DNA of 64,000 nt, from assembly GCA_016187935.1 (NCBI GenBank), contig JACPIU010000037.1, positions 1-64,000 on the forward strand. Direction: 5' to 3'. Below, piece by piece: positions 25,340-34,927 of this stretch. This DNA comes from Bdellovibrio sp. GTDB lineage: Bacteria > Bdellovibrionota > Bacteriovoracia > Bacteriovoracales > Bacteriovoracaceae. Both the position numbers and the translations under genes were made by a program. Position 1 is the first letter of the stretch, and the number at the start of each line of letters is the position of its first letter. Below the pieces are notes generated by a model. The model did not search any database, had not been told where the DNA came from, and worked only from the letters and a program-made list of their open reading frames with translations.

Positions 25340-25367
25340 GAATCCTAGAGGTCAATGAAGGGTCAAC

Positions 25368-25649
25368 TTATTTTGATTTATCGATGGGTAACCACAGGGC
25401 GTTTCCAAGTGGGCGGGTGAGTTCTTCGGGATAACTATCAGGCCCTTTGCTCGCATGAATAGCATCGTGTACTAGGTCTAATGAAGTCGTGGCACCCCTC
25501 ATCCATAATTCCAATCGCACGACACAAAAAACCTTCTCACTAAACTGCAAAGAATCCTGAAGTCTACAGTCTCCGGCAATCACAGAACGAAAAGAGAGGA
25601 TAAAAAGCAGAAAAAAAGCGATTGTCAAATTTTTAGACAGTCCGGACAT
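25368..25649 (-). CDS. Small exported protein of unknown function
   Basis: 93 residues. Residues about 8-25 form a signal peptide with likely cleavage after SVIA. The mature peptide is about 68 residues with two cysteines (GDCRL, VFCVV) that could be disulfide-bonded. No recognised family. It lies upstream of the MarR gene on the same strand, separated by the candidate operator, so the two may be co-transcribed. Confidence 0.55.
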   Translation of the reverse strand: MSGLSKNLTIAFFLLFILSFRSVIAGDCRLQDSLQFSEKVFCVVRLELWMRGATTSLDLVHDAIHASKGPDSYPEELTRPLGNALWLPIDKSK

Positions 25650-25726
25650 GTAAATTCCTTTAGTTACGTGAGCTTAACATCATTTCTGAATTAAAAATGC
25701 AAAGCTAATGCCGAAGGGAAAAACTT

Positions 25727-26839
25727 CTAGAAAAGATTTCGAGCGTTAGAAATGGAAGTGACAATTCCACAAGCGATACCAAATGTCAGAAGGCTCGTAC
25801 CACCATAAGAAACGTAAGGCAGGGGAATACCGACAATCGGCAGAAGGCCCATCACCATCCCCATATTGATAAAAGTATGCCAGAAAAGGATCGACATTAA
25901 CCCGACCGCTACCACCGACTCAAAAATGCGAGTCACGTTGGAGGCCAACCAAAGAAAACGGTAGAACAAGATCACGTAAAATGAAATCAGAATTAAAGCA
26001 CCAAAAAAACCATGCTCTTCATTAAAAACCGAAAATGCAAAATCCGTATGGTTTTCAGGCAAATAGTTGAAAGAGGCCTGAGACGATTTATTGAAACCTT
26101 TACCAAAAAACTGCCCGGAACCAATCGCTATTTTTGATTGAACAGCATTATATCCAGACCCTTTCAGGTCTGTTTCAGGATCGATAAAAGTGGTGATCCT
26201 TTTCTTTTGATATTCGCGCAGGCCAAATTTGTACATCCCGCCTGCGGTCAGCAGACCAATGATTCCCAAAATAAGTAATGTCTTAAGTTTCAGCTTTCGA
26301 TAAAAACACAACGAAAATGACACTAAGAGGATCAGTAATCCCGTTCCCAAATCTGGCTGAGCTATAATGAGGAGGGCCGGAATGAGAGTAAAAAAAGCCG
26401 GGATAATGAGTTCTTTGAGGCCAAGTTCACGATCTGGATTTTCTTTCGCAAAATATCTGGCCAATCCTAAGACCACAAATAATTTCATTAATTCTGAAGG
26501 TTGAAATCTCAAGACGCCAAAAGCTAACCAACGGCGAGCCCCCATCCCGATCTGCCCCATAACAAGGGTTAAAATGAGCAGAAGAATAGTACCTAGGTAA
26601 AGGAAATAAGCAACCCGATAAAAGTTTTTTGGCTGAATAAAACTGATCGATACCCCAATGACAAGGGAGATCAAGTACCAACCTATCTGCGCTCTAAAAA
26701 GAGAACTGACATCCGCTTGTGCTGTGGCATGGGTGGCAGAATATAAATTAATGATACCGATGAGAAAAATGACCGCACTAATCCCAAAAAAACTGAAATC
26801 GTATCGACGTAATGAATTTATAAATCCGCTAAAGTTCAT
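25727..26839 (-). CDS. rodA: Rod-shape SEDS glycosyltransferase RodA
   Basis: 370 residues with ten or so membrane helices. Typical SEDS motifs are present: RRWLAFGVLRFQPSELMKL, the WQ-like loop with FLPENHTDFAFSVFNEEHGF, and GIPLPYVSYGGTSL at the C-terminus. RodA polymerises lipid II glycan in the elongasome with PBP2. Starts directly after the mrdA stop codon (TAAATG). Confidence 0.93.
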   Translation of the reverse strand: MNFSGFINSLRRYDFSFFGISAVIFLIGIINLYSATHATAQADVSSLFRAQIGWYLISLVIGVSISFIQPKNFYRVAYFLYLGTILLLILTLVMGQIGMGARRWLAFGVLRFQPSELMKLFVVLGLARYFAKENPDRELGLKELIIPAFFTLIPALLIIAQPDLGTGLLILLVSFSLCFYRKLKLKTLLILGIIGLLTAGGMYKFGLREYQKKRITTFIDPETDLKGSGYNAVQSKIAIGSGQFFGKGFNKSSQASFNYLPENHTDFAFSVFNEEHGFFGALILISFYVILFYRFLWLASNVTRIFESVVAVGLMSILFWHTFINMGMVMGLLPIVGIPLPYVSYGGTSLLTFGIACGIVTSISNARNLF

Positions 26840-28828
26840 TTATTCCTCATCATCCGAAAGGTTTCTTATTCTACCACTAGTATCCATACCAGCATCCGGT
26901 GTAATCGGGGAGATAGCACGACTTGATTTCGGGTTAACAACTTTTTCGGCAATCATAATTTGGTGTCGAAGGTCGGGATAATATTTCTCAAGGTAAGTTG
27001 TTATAACATCACGGGCGACTGGGGCGGCTGCAGTGGAACCATGACATCCGTGTTCAACAATCACGGCCACGGCAATCTTGGGATCATCATGGGGGGCGAA
27101 AGCGGCAAAAAGCGCATGATGCCGCAATTTATACTCCCTTTCTTCGCATTTAGCGTAAATTTTTTCTGCCGAAATTCTGGCAATCTGACTGGTTCCAGTT
27201 TTCCCTGCCATCTGAATTCCCTGACCTCTCGACCAATACGCCGTTCCGGCCGGAGTATTGACCACTTGAAACAGACCTTTTTTTACAATTGAAAGAGTTT
27301 CAGGCTTAACTTCGATTTGGCTCATAATCTGAGGCTCACCTCTTTTGACAATCTCTCCTGCATTGGAAAACATTTCTTTAATTATATAAGGTCGAAATAG
27401 TTTGCCACCATTTGCAATAGCAGCATAAAACATGGCCAGTTGGATGGGGGTCGTCAAAATGTATGACTGACCGATAACACAACTCAAAGTCTCTCCCAAC
27501 TGCCATTCCATTCCATTCCGTTTGGCTTTCCACTCTTTAGTTGGAATAAGACCGCTAATTTCTCGTGGCAACGAAATTCCCGTTTTATGACCTAGGCCAA
27601 ACAAAAAAGCATATTTGGCCAAAATATCCATATCCAGACGGGTGGCTATTTTATAGAAAAAAACATCACATGATTCACGAAGAGCACGGTACATATCAAC
27701 TTTGCCATGTCCACCTTTCTTCCAACAATGAAACTTTCTTTTTCCAAAACTAAAATGCCCAGGGCAATTAATTTCTGTGGAAGCATCTATCATGCCTTCC
27801 TCTAATGCCGCCACCATTGTCAATGTTTTGAATGTTGAGCCTGGAGGATAATGTTCCTGAATGGCGCGATCTCGAAGCGGGTTATTTTCATCAGACGTAA
27901 GTTCGCCCCAATAGCTCGAAGAAATACCTGTTGAAAATTGTGACGGATCATAAGATGGCCTGGAAACCATGGCCAAAATCTCACCTGTATTTACATCGAC
28001 GGCCACAGCACTTCCCACTTTCCCTTCCAGCGCCTTATAAGCCGCTATTTGCAAATCACGATCAACAGTCAAACGCACATTAAGACCAGGGTTGAAGGGA
28101 CGATTTTCAATATCTTTAAAGATGGTCGAAGCCAAGGCACGCCTAACACGTCCTGAAGCATCTACTTCCATGTACTGATGACCGTCTTCTCCTCTAAGTT
28201 CTGTATCAAATTGTTCTTCAAGTCCGGCATGTCCAATAAAATCACCAAGCTTGTAAAAGACTTCATCCCTTCGACGTAATTTGGGCAACATTTGAGTGGA
28301 AATTTCGGAAATATACCCATAGAGATGACCACCTATATCCAAATCAGTATAGGACCTACTGATAAATTGTTGAATGAATACTCCCGGCATTTTGGCCGAT
28401 TCTGTTTCGATAATTGCCACCTCTTTGCGTGAGACATTTCTTTTAATCACCACTGGACGGTAGCGGGCCTGGCCGGCATTTTTTTGTAAAATAACGCGAA
28501 TGCTATCTACACTCATCTCTAAGACATGAGACAATTTCATTAAAACTTCTGGTCTATTGGTTAAGTACTGAGGAATGATAACCGCATCAAAACTTGGTGT
28601 GTTGTGAATTAACAATTCATTGTTGCGACTGAAAACCATTCCTCGCGGAGCTTTAACGATTTCTTTGCGCAAGCGATTTTCCAGCGAATACTGATAAAAT
28701 ATTTTTCCTTGAAAAATTTGCAGATACCACAGCCTCGCAAGAAGCAATCCAAACGCCACCATCACAATATTGCCGATAATCTCGGCCCGAGCACGATGGG
28801 ATTTGACTAGATCTTCTTCACCAAACAT
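26840..28828 (-). CDS. mrdA: Penicillin-binding protein 2
   Basis: 662 residues. One membrane helix near residues 18-38, a PBP dimer (pedestal) domain, then a transpeptidase domain with the active-site serine in PPGSTFKTL (STFK), SCD in ESCDVFFY, and KTGTSQ. It cross-links peptidoglycan in the lateral wall with RodA and MreCD. The C-terminal tail after the domain is about 40 residues and polar. Encoded between mreD and rodA. Confidence 0.95.
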   Translation of the reverse strand: MFGEEDLVKSHRARAEIIGNIVMVAFGLLLARLWYLQIFQGKIFYQYSLENRLRKEIVKAPRGMVFSRNNELLIHNTPSFDAVIIPQYLTNRPEVLMKLSHVLEMSVDSIRVILQKNAGQARYRPVVIKRNVSRKEVAIIETESAKMPGVFIQQFISRSYTDLDIGGHLYGYISEISTQMLPKLRRRDEVFYKLGDFIGHAGLEEQFDTELRGEDGHQYMEVDASGRVRRALASTIFKDIENRPFNPGLNVRLTVDRDLQIAAYKALEGKVGSAVAVDVNTGEILAMVSRPSYDPSQFSTGISSSYWGELTSDENNPLRDRAIQEHYPPGSTFKTLTMVAALEEGMIDASTEINCPGHFSFGKRKFHCWKKGGHGKVDMYRALRESCDVFFYKIATRLDMDILAKYAFLFGLGHKTGISLPREISGLIPTKEWKAKRNGMEWQLGETLSCVIGQSYILTTPIQLAMFYAAIANGGKLFRPYIIKEMFSNAGEIVKRGEPQIMSQIEVKPETLSIVKKGLFQVVNTPAGTAYWSRGQGIQMAGKTGTSQIARISAEKIYAKCEEREYKLRHHALFAAFAPHDDPKIAVAVIVEHGCHGSTAAAPVARDVITTYLEKYYPDLRHQIMIAEKVVNPKSSRAISPITPDAGMDTSGRIRNLSDDEE

Positions 28829-28849
28829 AATTTATTCTCATCGCTTGCT

Positions 28850-29377
28850 TTAGCTGTCCAATAGTCTTTCATCTCTTGCATGCCATACGCGATCAAGTAA
28901 ATAAAATACCGATGGTGACAGAAGAGAGATAACAATACTTTCGGGAATAAAGCGGTAGAATCTTCCAATCAAAAAATTCATATCATTGTTCTTCATATAA
29001 AAAAGGCCAAAGACAATTCCAAACCATATTATTTGAAAGATCTGGGTAATTAACATGGTCATCCAAATGGTATTGAAATGTATCAACTCACGCAGATAAC
29101 TGATAACCAAACAAACCGAAATCCCTGCCAAGGTACCCATGGCCCATCCCTCAATCGAAAAAAGAGCATGTATTAACTGGATAACCAAAATTAACAAACC
29201 CAAAAAAGGAGTTTCTAATTTAAATCCCAGAAAGAGAATAATGAGAATATTAAAAGGTAAACGATATTTATATCCTCCAACTACAGGGAAAAGGGCCGTG
29301 CCAAAAATTTCCACTAAAATCAGCAACACTATCGTCCACATCATGGCCGGAATCAAATCCTTAAACTGTATTTTCAT
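28850..29377 (-). CDS. mreD: Rod shape-determining protein MreD
   Basis: 175 residues, five hydrophobic helices and few charged loops, as in MreD. Sequence motifs are weak in this family; the call rests mainly on size, topology and position between mreC and mrdA. It is an inner-membrane part of the elongasome. The start is ATG 29377. Confidence 0.8.
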   Translation of the reverse strand: MKIQFKDLIPAMMWTIVLLILVEIFGTALFPVVGGYKYRLPFNILIILFLGFKLETPFLGLLILVIQLIHALFSIEGWAMGTLAGISVCLVISYLRELIHFNTIWMTMLITQIFQIIWFGIVFGLFYMKNNDMNFLIGRFYRFIPESIVISLLSPSVFYLLDRVWHARDERLLDS

Positions 29378-29400
29378 TTTAGGCCCCTAAATCTAAAACC

Positions 29401-30291
29401 CTATCTATATTTTTCAGCTCCCGCAGCATCGAGGGCTTCCCATTCGAAACGTCGCGTCTCATTTTCAGGTCCAACCAAAATGATAACTTCTTCCAATTGG
29501 CCAAAATTTACCGCAGGAGTGACTTCAATCGCTTGTGTGATCCCATAACTTTCTCGTTCAATCCTAGAAACAACGCCAACTTTTATCCCCTTGGGAAAGA
29601 TATTCCCCAAGCCGGACGTCAAAATGATGTCGTTTAAAATGACAGGCTCCGTTCTTGCTACATACTTCATGACACATTTATCTTTGGAGACACCTTCAAC
29701 AATTCCGTGCGAGCGCGTTCGCTGAAGAATCCCATCGACTCGGTTATTCGAATCAAGAATAGTTAAAATGTCGGCATAATGCTGTGAAAGTCGGTAGACA
29801 TAACCGACCAATCCTCCTGCTGTCACCACGGTTGCCTGGAGCTTGACACCATCGTTCAGCCCCTTATTAACCCGCATCACTTTAAAATCACTATTTGCAT
29901 CCCAGGCCACAATTTGCGCCAAGACTCTCCCAATTTTCATTTCCTCGCCAAACGCCAATAATGCTTTCAAGCGTTTGTTTTCCAATTCCAATTCAGTCAT
30001 CGCAAATAATTTCTGGTGTAATTCACCAATTTGCTCTGTAAGCTGGCGATTTTCACGACGAGCATTGATATTGAGCATATAATCTTCAATAATTGTCACT
30101 ACTGCACGGTGAGTTGAATTGACCACTTTTTGCAGGGGAGCTAACGTGTCGGCCAAAAATTCTTCGAAAACCGATTGCTGGCTTACTGTGTCACTCTGCT
30201 GCGAAACACCTACAAGCGCAGCTATCAAGACAATACTGTTGATAATGGCCTTATAGCGCTGGGCCTCATTTTGAAAAATATGCAAGGCCAA
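29401..30291 (-). CDS. mreC: Rod shape-determining protein MreC
   Basis: 296 residues. A short cytoplasmic end, one membrane helix (about 17-35), a coiled coil (about 65-110) and the beta-rich periplasmic domain with NKGLNDGV and VVTAGGLVGYV, as in MreC. The start is a TTG at 30291, supported by GGAG seven bases upstream and no better ATG. First gene of mreC-mreD-mrdA-rodA. mreB is not next to it; the divergent neighbour is a foldase gene. Confidence 0.9.
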   Translation of the reverse strand: MALHIFQNEAQRYKAIINSIVLIAALVGVSQQSDTVSQQSVFEEFLADTLAPLQKVVNSTHRAVVTIIEDYMLNINARRENRQLTEQIGELHQKLFAMTELELENKRLKALLAFGEEMKIGRVLAQIVAWDANSDFKVMRVNKGLNDGVKLQATVVTAGGLVGYVYRLSQHYADILTILDSNNRVDGILQRTRSHGIVEGVSKDKCVMKYVARTEPVILNDIILTSGLGNIFPKGIKVGVVSRIERESYGITQAIEVTPAVNFGQLEEVIILVGPENETRRFEWEALDAAGAEKYR

Positions 30292-30477
30292 AAAAACTCC
30301 TTCCCTGGCTTCGCGGGCATACCATTTATCCTGCTCATACTAGGTTAACGAATCTTTACGTTTTAGACCAGTCGGAACAATTATTTGTTTCTAAGAATAA
30401 TTAACCAAGGGAAACTTTACTCTTAAATCCGGCCAAGTGATAATTCCCAGAGTTTACTTCAAAAATAGAGGGATTTC

Positions 30478-31986
30478 ATGAAAGAGACTTTTCAGCACAA
30501 AACTTCCAGCATTCTTGTATCTGGTCTCATCGGCTTGATTATTATTTCATTTATGTTCACCGGCTACGAGTCCATGAAAGGCACCCCAGATACTATTGCC
30601 AAGGTGGGAAAGCATCCCATCAAAATCCGAGAATATCAGCAGGAATACGATCGACAGCTACAGTTTTATTCAAACTATATGTCAGGTGGGAACCCGCTAA
30701 CCGAGGAACAAATTCGAAACTTTGGCATCAAAGACAATACCCTTAAATCCTTGGTGAGCAGGCGACTCTTTATAAATTTTGCCGAGCAGTTGGGCATTAT
30801 GCCCGCACCCGAGCAAATTAAAGACAAGGTAAAGGAGTTGGAATATTTCAAAACGAACGGTCAATTTGATCTGCAACGCTATAAGGCCATCTTGGCCAAT
30901 GCGAGAATTACCCCTGCTGATTTCGAAGAAGACCTCGCCGATCAAGTTAAGGCGCAAAATGCCCAAGAATTTATCTCGACTTATCCCCTATCGGAGTCTT
31001 ATCTAGCAGACGTCATAAAATATAAATCAGAAATCACCAAACTAGAGGTGGTTCAATTGAACAGGCGCAATCTGACTAAATTTGTCAACGTATCAAAGAA
31101 TGAAATTGATCAATTCTTGTCGCAACCGACAAATATGGAACGCGTGAAAAATCTCTTCGGCTCACGGAAAAAATCTCTCGATCTGTCGGAAGCTGTCAAA
31201 GGGCGACATATCCTCTTCACTATGCAAGGAGGCAAGAAAAAGATTGAAGATCTTGAGAAAGAAGCGCTCGCACTTCGCAAAGAATTAACCATTGGCAATT
31301 TTGCAAAGATCGCTGATAAAAAGACTGAAGATCCCGCTGGTAAGGGGAAAGGCGGGGCCCTCGACTGGTTTGAACGTGGCCAGATGGTCCCTGAATTTGA
31401 GAAAGTCGCTTTTGAGTTGAAACCCAATACTATCTCTGACCCAATTAAAACCTCTTATGGTATTCACATCATTCTGGTGGAAGAGCATCGTGCCGGAAAG
31501 GAGGCCCAGCTTGTGGCACACCAAGAATCTCTCGCCCGTGAGCTTCTGCAAGGAGAAAAGACTAAAGAATTAGACGAACTCATCAAAACACTTTCTCAAC
31601 AAACAACAGATTTTTTAAAAAACAAAAAATCTGCCGAATTAGCTGCTTTGGTTAAAAAATATGAATTACTTCATCTGCCTAAAGCAATCATGAATCGACT
31701 CGATGGTTCTCTCGGACAGATCAGACTCACCGCCGCCCAAGTTCAACAAGTTTTCTCGGGCGATGGTAGTGATAAAGATGTTTTCCTCTTCAATGATACC
31801 TTATCCACACTTGCTGTAAAAAAGAGCGAACTAACATCCAAGGACAAGGAATCGCATGCGATCCGAAAAGAAGAGGAGATTGAAAAAATTAATTCTCAAA
31901 TGGCGCGTAAGCTCGGCCAAGATATTATCAAGACACTCGAAGGAAGCGTGAAAGTCAAAATGTTCCGTCCTGATATCAATTCATAG
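30478..31986 (+). CDS. PpiD/SurA-type membrane-anchored peptidyl-prolyl isomerase
   Basis: 502 residues. One membrane helix (about 13-28), a SurA_N-like chaperone region with TIAKVGKHPIKIREYQQEY, then a parvulin (PPIC) domain near residues 235-345 (GRHILFTM, GALDWFERGQMVPEFEKVAFEL, TSYGIHIILVEEH). It helps outer-membrane and periplasmic proteins to fold. Topology matches PpiD but with one parvulin domain that appears intact. GAGGG precedes the ATG. Confidence 0.88.
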   Translation: MKETFQHKTSSILVSGLIGLIIISFMFTGYESMKGTPDTIAKVGKHPIKIREYQQEYDRQLQFYSNYMSGGNPLTEEQIRNFGIKDNTLKSLVSRRLFINFAEQLGIMPAPEQIKDKVKELEYFKTNGQFDLQRYKAILANARITPADFEEDLADQVKAQNAQEFISTYPLSESYLADVIKYKSEITKLEVVQLNRRNLTKFVNVSKNEIDQFLSQPTNMERVKNLFGSRKKSLDLSEAVKGRHILFTMQGGKKKIEDLEKEALALRKELTIGNFAKIADKKTEDPAGKGKGGALDWFERGQMVPEFEKVAFELKPNTISDPIKTSYGIHIILVEEHRAGKEAQLVAHQESLARELLQGEKTKELDELIKTLSQQTTDFLKNKKSAELAALVKKYELLHLPKAIMNRLDGSLGQIRLTAAQVQQVFSGDGSDKDVFLFNDTLSTLAVKKSELTSKDKESHAIRKEEEIEKINSQMARKLGQDIIKTLEGSVKVKMFRPDINS

Positions 31987-32000
31987 GCAAAGGTAAATGC

Positions 32001-32234
32001 TTGGCCGATAAACATAACCGCTGGCCAGAAAATATGCCTGGTCGTTTCTATGTTGATGAGCAATGTATTGCTTGTGAAGCGTGTCTCTTGGAAGCTCCTC
32101 GTTTTTTTACCATAAATAAAGTTTTGGGTTATGCGTATGTCTTCAAGCAACCCAAAACTCCCCAGGAGATTGATGAATGTTTGCGCGCATGCAATATTTG
32201 CCCGGTTCTTGCTATCGGCAGTGATGGCGAATAA
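32001..32234 (+). CDS. Small 4Fe-4S (or 3Fe-4S) ferredoxin
   Basis: 77 residues. CIACEACLLEAP provides three cysteines and CNICP the fourth, giving a single cluster of the ferredoxin I type common in delta-class bacteria and actinobacteria. Start is TTG 32001 with AAAGG upstream. Acts as a soluble electron carrier; partner unknown. Follows the foldase by 14 bases. Confidence 0.85.
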   Translation: MADKHNRWPENMPGRFYVDEQCIACEACLLEAPRFFTINKVLGYAYVFKQPKTPQEIDECLRACNICPVLAIGSDGE

Positions 32235-32239
32235 TTGCC

Positions 32240-32272
32240 AAAAAAGGAGGCCCCAAAATATTGAGGCCTCCT
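32240..32272 (-). terminator. Terminator of the flagellar operon, after flgE
   Basis: Read on the minus strand, AGGAGGCCTC (32263-32272) pairs with GGGGCCTCCT (32245-32254), allowing one G-T pair, around a loop of eight bases. A run of T residues (32240-32245) follows. It lies about 20 bases after the flgE stop codon. On the plus strand no T run follows, so it serves flgE. Confidence 0.85.
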
Positions 32273-32294
32273 CTGCAAAAACTAAATCTAGATA

Positions 32295-33575
32295 TTAACG
32301 TTTGATACCCAGAACCTCTTGCAACATTTGGTCTGCCGCAGTTAAGGTTTTCGCATTGGCCGTAAAGTTTCTCTGGGTTCCCATCATTGCCACGAATTCG
32401 GCCGCCAAGTCAACGTTGGAAAGCTCAAGAGACTTAGAAAGCACTTCTCCACGTCCACCTTCACCCGGCTTGCCAATGGCGGCCTGACCGGAAAGTTTAC
32501 TTTCTTTGAAAAGGTTTTTACCCACTTTAAAGAGCCCCTCGTTGTTTTCAAATTTTCCGACGGCAATTTGAGCAATATCGCGACTCTCGCCATTATCATA
32601 GACAGCAGTAAGAATACCATTGTCATTAAATGAAAGAGACGTAAGGGTCGCAGCAGTATGGCCATTCTGAGTATGCCGTGCCACAGTCGATTTGGAACCG
32701 AATTGAGTGGAAGCATCCATTCCCTCGCCACCTTCCTTAATGGATTTACCCCAATCAAATTTGATCTTCTGGCCTTGGGCGGCACCTTTGTTGAAATTGA
32801 AAGCATTCTTGCCTTCCACTTCTTCCTGTAAAAGACCTTTATCGTTGAAAACCAATTTACCAGTGGCCATTTCGTAAAGCTGACCTTCTTTCCCGCCTTG
32901 GGTATCTTTGCCATCTGCAACAGCATGGTATTCCCAAGAATTATTATCACCCTTATTGTAGTAAATAGTGATCAGTCGAGCGGTTCCAATATTGTCATAA
33001 ACTGTCATAGTGCTTGAGTAACTGGCAGTTTTCTCGGCATTGGCAAGATCAAATTTTCCAATATTTTCACGAGAATCGAGGTTCATGCTGATGGCAACTT
33101 CTTCAGTCGCTTTAGCATTGATGGTGGTATTGCCCAATTTAATGGGCTCTATTTTATTGGTAATCTTACCTTTATCATCGGCACCAAAACCTAGTACAGG
33201 AAAGCTATCACCTGTAACCAACTGCCCACCCTTGTCAAAGTTTAAAGAACCATCACGGGTATAACCACGCCCAAAACCAGCTTCGACCATGAAAAAGCCG
33301 TTACCATTGATGGCCAAGTCAGTGATACTTTCAGTACGGGTGACATCGCCTTGGGACATGACGGGTTTGATATGGGCGAGTCGTACACCAGCTCCCATTT
33401 GATCACCACCGTCAATACCTTTCAGAGAAGTTGCCAACACATCTTGAAATTCAGCGCGGGATGACTTGAAACCATTAGTGCCGGCGTTGGAGATGTTATC
33501 ACCGATAACTCCCATGCCACTACCAGCTGCGCGCAGGCCTGAAACACCAATGTTAAAAGAGCGTAAAATACTCAT
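32295..33575 (-). CDS. flgE: Flagellar hook protein FlgE
   Basis: 426 residues from ATG 33575 (AGGAGGG upstream). The N-terminus has the rod/hook signature LRAAGSGMGVIGDNISNAGTNGFKSSR and the C-terminus SLELSNVDLAAEFVAMMGTQRNF, as in all axial proteins. FlgE polymerises into the hook outside the outer membrane. Last gene of the operon, directly before a strong terminator. Confidence 0.95.
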   Translation of the reverse strand: MSILRSFNIGVSGLRAAGSGMGVIGDNISNAGTNGFKSSRAEFQDVLATSLKGIDGGDQMGAGVRLAHIKPVMSQGDVTRTESITDLAINGNGFFMVEAGFGRGYTRDGSLNFDKGGQLVTGDSFPVLGFGADDKGKITNKIEPIKLGNTTINAKATEEVAISMNLDSRENIGKFDLANAEKTASYSSTMTVYDNIGTARLITIYYNKGDNNSWEYHAVADGKDTQGGKEGQLYEMATGKLVFNDKGLLQEEVEGKNAFNFNKGAAQGQKIKFDWGKSIKEGGEGMDASTQFGSKSTVARHTQNGHTAATLTSLSFNDNGILTAVYDNGESRDIAQIAVGKFENNEGLFKVGKNLFKESKLSGQAAIGKPGEGGRGEVLSKSLELSNVDLAAEFVAMMGTQRNFTANAKTLTAADQMLQEVLGIKR

Positions 33576-33662
33576 ACTGTCCCTCCTAGACATCTTTGCT
33601 GAGTCCCAAGATACAAAAGATCTCAGGAAAAGGCTTCCAGGCGGACCAGCCGTTTCTCAGCG

Positions 33663-34076
33663 TTAATTAATAAAAAGCGTCGAATCAATTTTAGTAAAAA
33701 CATTCTCGGCCATACTTTCCTTGTCTATGGCCGTAACTATCGTGTCATTACCAACATCCACTATATAGGCGGCCTTATTCGTGACCACCAATGAGTTGTT
33801 CCCTCCTTTTTTCTTTAATTGATCAAGTGCTGATCGAAGTTTGAAAAATTCATCAGTATCCATATCGAGTTTTCGTTCTTCAATTCTTTTGGCCGCATGC
33901 CCAGACAATTTCATTCCAACATTTTCAGCTTCACCGTGCAAAATATCCTGGAGTGCTGCCTTGAAATCCTTGCCCCCTTCGCGCTCGACAGTCGGCGAAG
34001 TCACACTGTTCCCAGAAGCGGCACCATACGCCTTCAAGGCCTTCATTTGCTGTATGTCTGGTCGAATCGTACTCAT
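33663..34076 (-). CDS. TIGR02530-type flagellar operon protein
   Basis: 137 residues. LSGHAAKRIEERKLDMD and SLVVTNKAAYIVDVGNDTIVTAIDKE are characteristic of this small flagellar family, found between flgD and flgE in many bacteria. Its exact role in hook assembly is not settled. Overlaps flgD by four bases (ATGA). Confidence 0.85.
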   Translation of the reverse strand: MSTIRPDIQQMKALKAYGAASGNSVTSPTVEREGGKDFKAALQDILHGEAENVGMKLSGHAAKRIEERKLDMDTDEFFKLRSALDQLKKKGGNNSLVVTNKAAYIVDVGNDTIVTAIDKESMAENVFTKIDSTLFIN

Positions 34077-34927
34077 TGCTTGGCCGTCTCCTCTCCATTG
34101 GCATATTTTTGGGCCATGACCTTATTTACCGGCACCTTGGGAGCATCGCTAAGACTAAAACTCTCAACGTCTCTCAGAAAAACTCTACGATTGGAATCGA
34201 CTTCTAAAATCGTCTCTCCATTATCAAAGTTCACACCTGTTACGATACCTTCTGTTTTTGTTTTCGCGTCAATCTTATTTCCCATTTCATCAAAAGCGAT
34301 CACGGAAACTGTATACATTCCTTTTCCTGCGTCCTGCCCATCCAAGGCCCGTCCACTCCAGGTCAATGTATTCGGTCCAGCAGGCAGATTCTGAGCGGGA
34401 ATTTCGCCAATCACTTGGCCTTTTTCATCTGAAATACGAGCTATCACATTTTTTCCAACTTGGGGTAGTTCAAATGGGATTCTTACGGCATTCCCCTCAC
34501 CCTTGTAATCAATTGTGGTACCACGTGTGGCAAGCCGCTTACCCAGAAAACTGGCGCCATAGTACTTAAGCTCCGGAGAAGCATTGCTCCCCAATTTGTC
34601 TAACTTGTTATTCATGTTGGTAAGTTGTTCCAGTTGTGAAAATTGGGCCAAGTCGCCACTTAATTTTTTCTGATCCACTGGATTCATAGGATCTTGATTT
34701 GCCAATTGAACCGTCAGGAGTTTCATAAATTCATTTTGACCTAACTGGTTGTGCTTTTTTCCGTCAACAAATTTAACCCCAGACTGAACTTTGTTACCGG
34801 CCAAAGCATTGAGCTCATTGCCCACTGTTTTCTTTTCATTGCTCCCAGATGCCACACGCCGAGGCGCCATACCGACTTCGGCAAAAGGATTGGGGGTATC
34901 AGAATTGGCCCGTCCGATTTCAGGCAT
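34073..34927 (-). CDS. flgD: Flagellar hook assembly scaffold FlgD
   Basis: 284 residues. LGQNEFMKLLTVQLANQDPMNPVDQKKLSGDLAQFSQLEQLTNMN is the conserved N-terminal block; the C-terminus has FLG-type beta repeats (GPNTLTWSGRALDGQ). FlgD caps the growing hook. It overlaps the fliK end by eight bases. Confidence 0.95.
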   Translation of the reverse strand: MPEIGRANSDTPNPFAEVGMAPRRVASGSNEKKTVGNELNALAGNKVQSGVKFVDGKKHNQLGQNEFMKLLTVQLANQDPMNPVDQKKLSGDLAQFSQLEQLTNMNNKLDKLGSNASPELKYYGASFLGKRLATRGTTIDYKGEGNAVRIPFELPQVGKNVIARISDEKGQVIGEIPAQNLPAGPNTLTWSGRALDGQDAGKGMYTVSVIAFDEMGNKIDAKTKTEGIVTGVNFDNGETILEVDSNRRVFLRDVESFSLSDAPKVPVNKVMAQKYANGEETAKQ

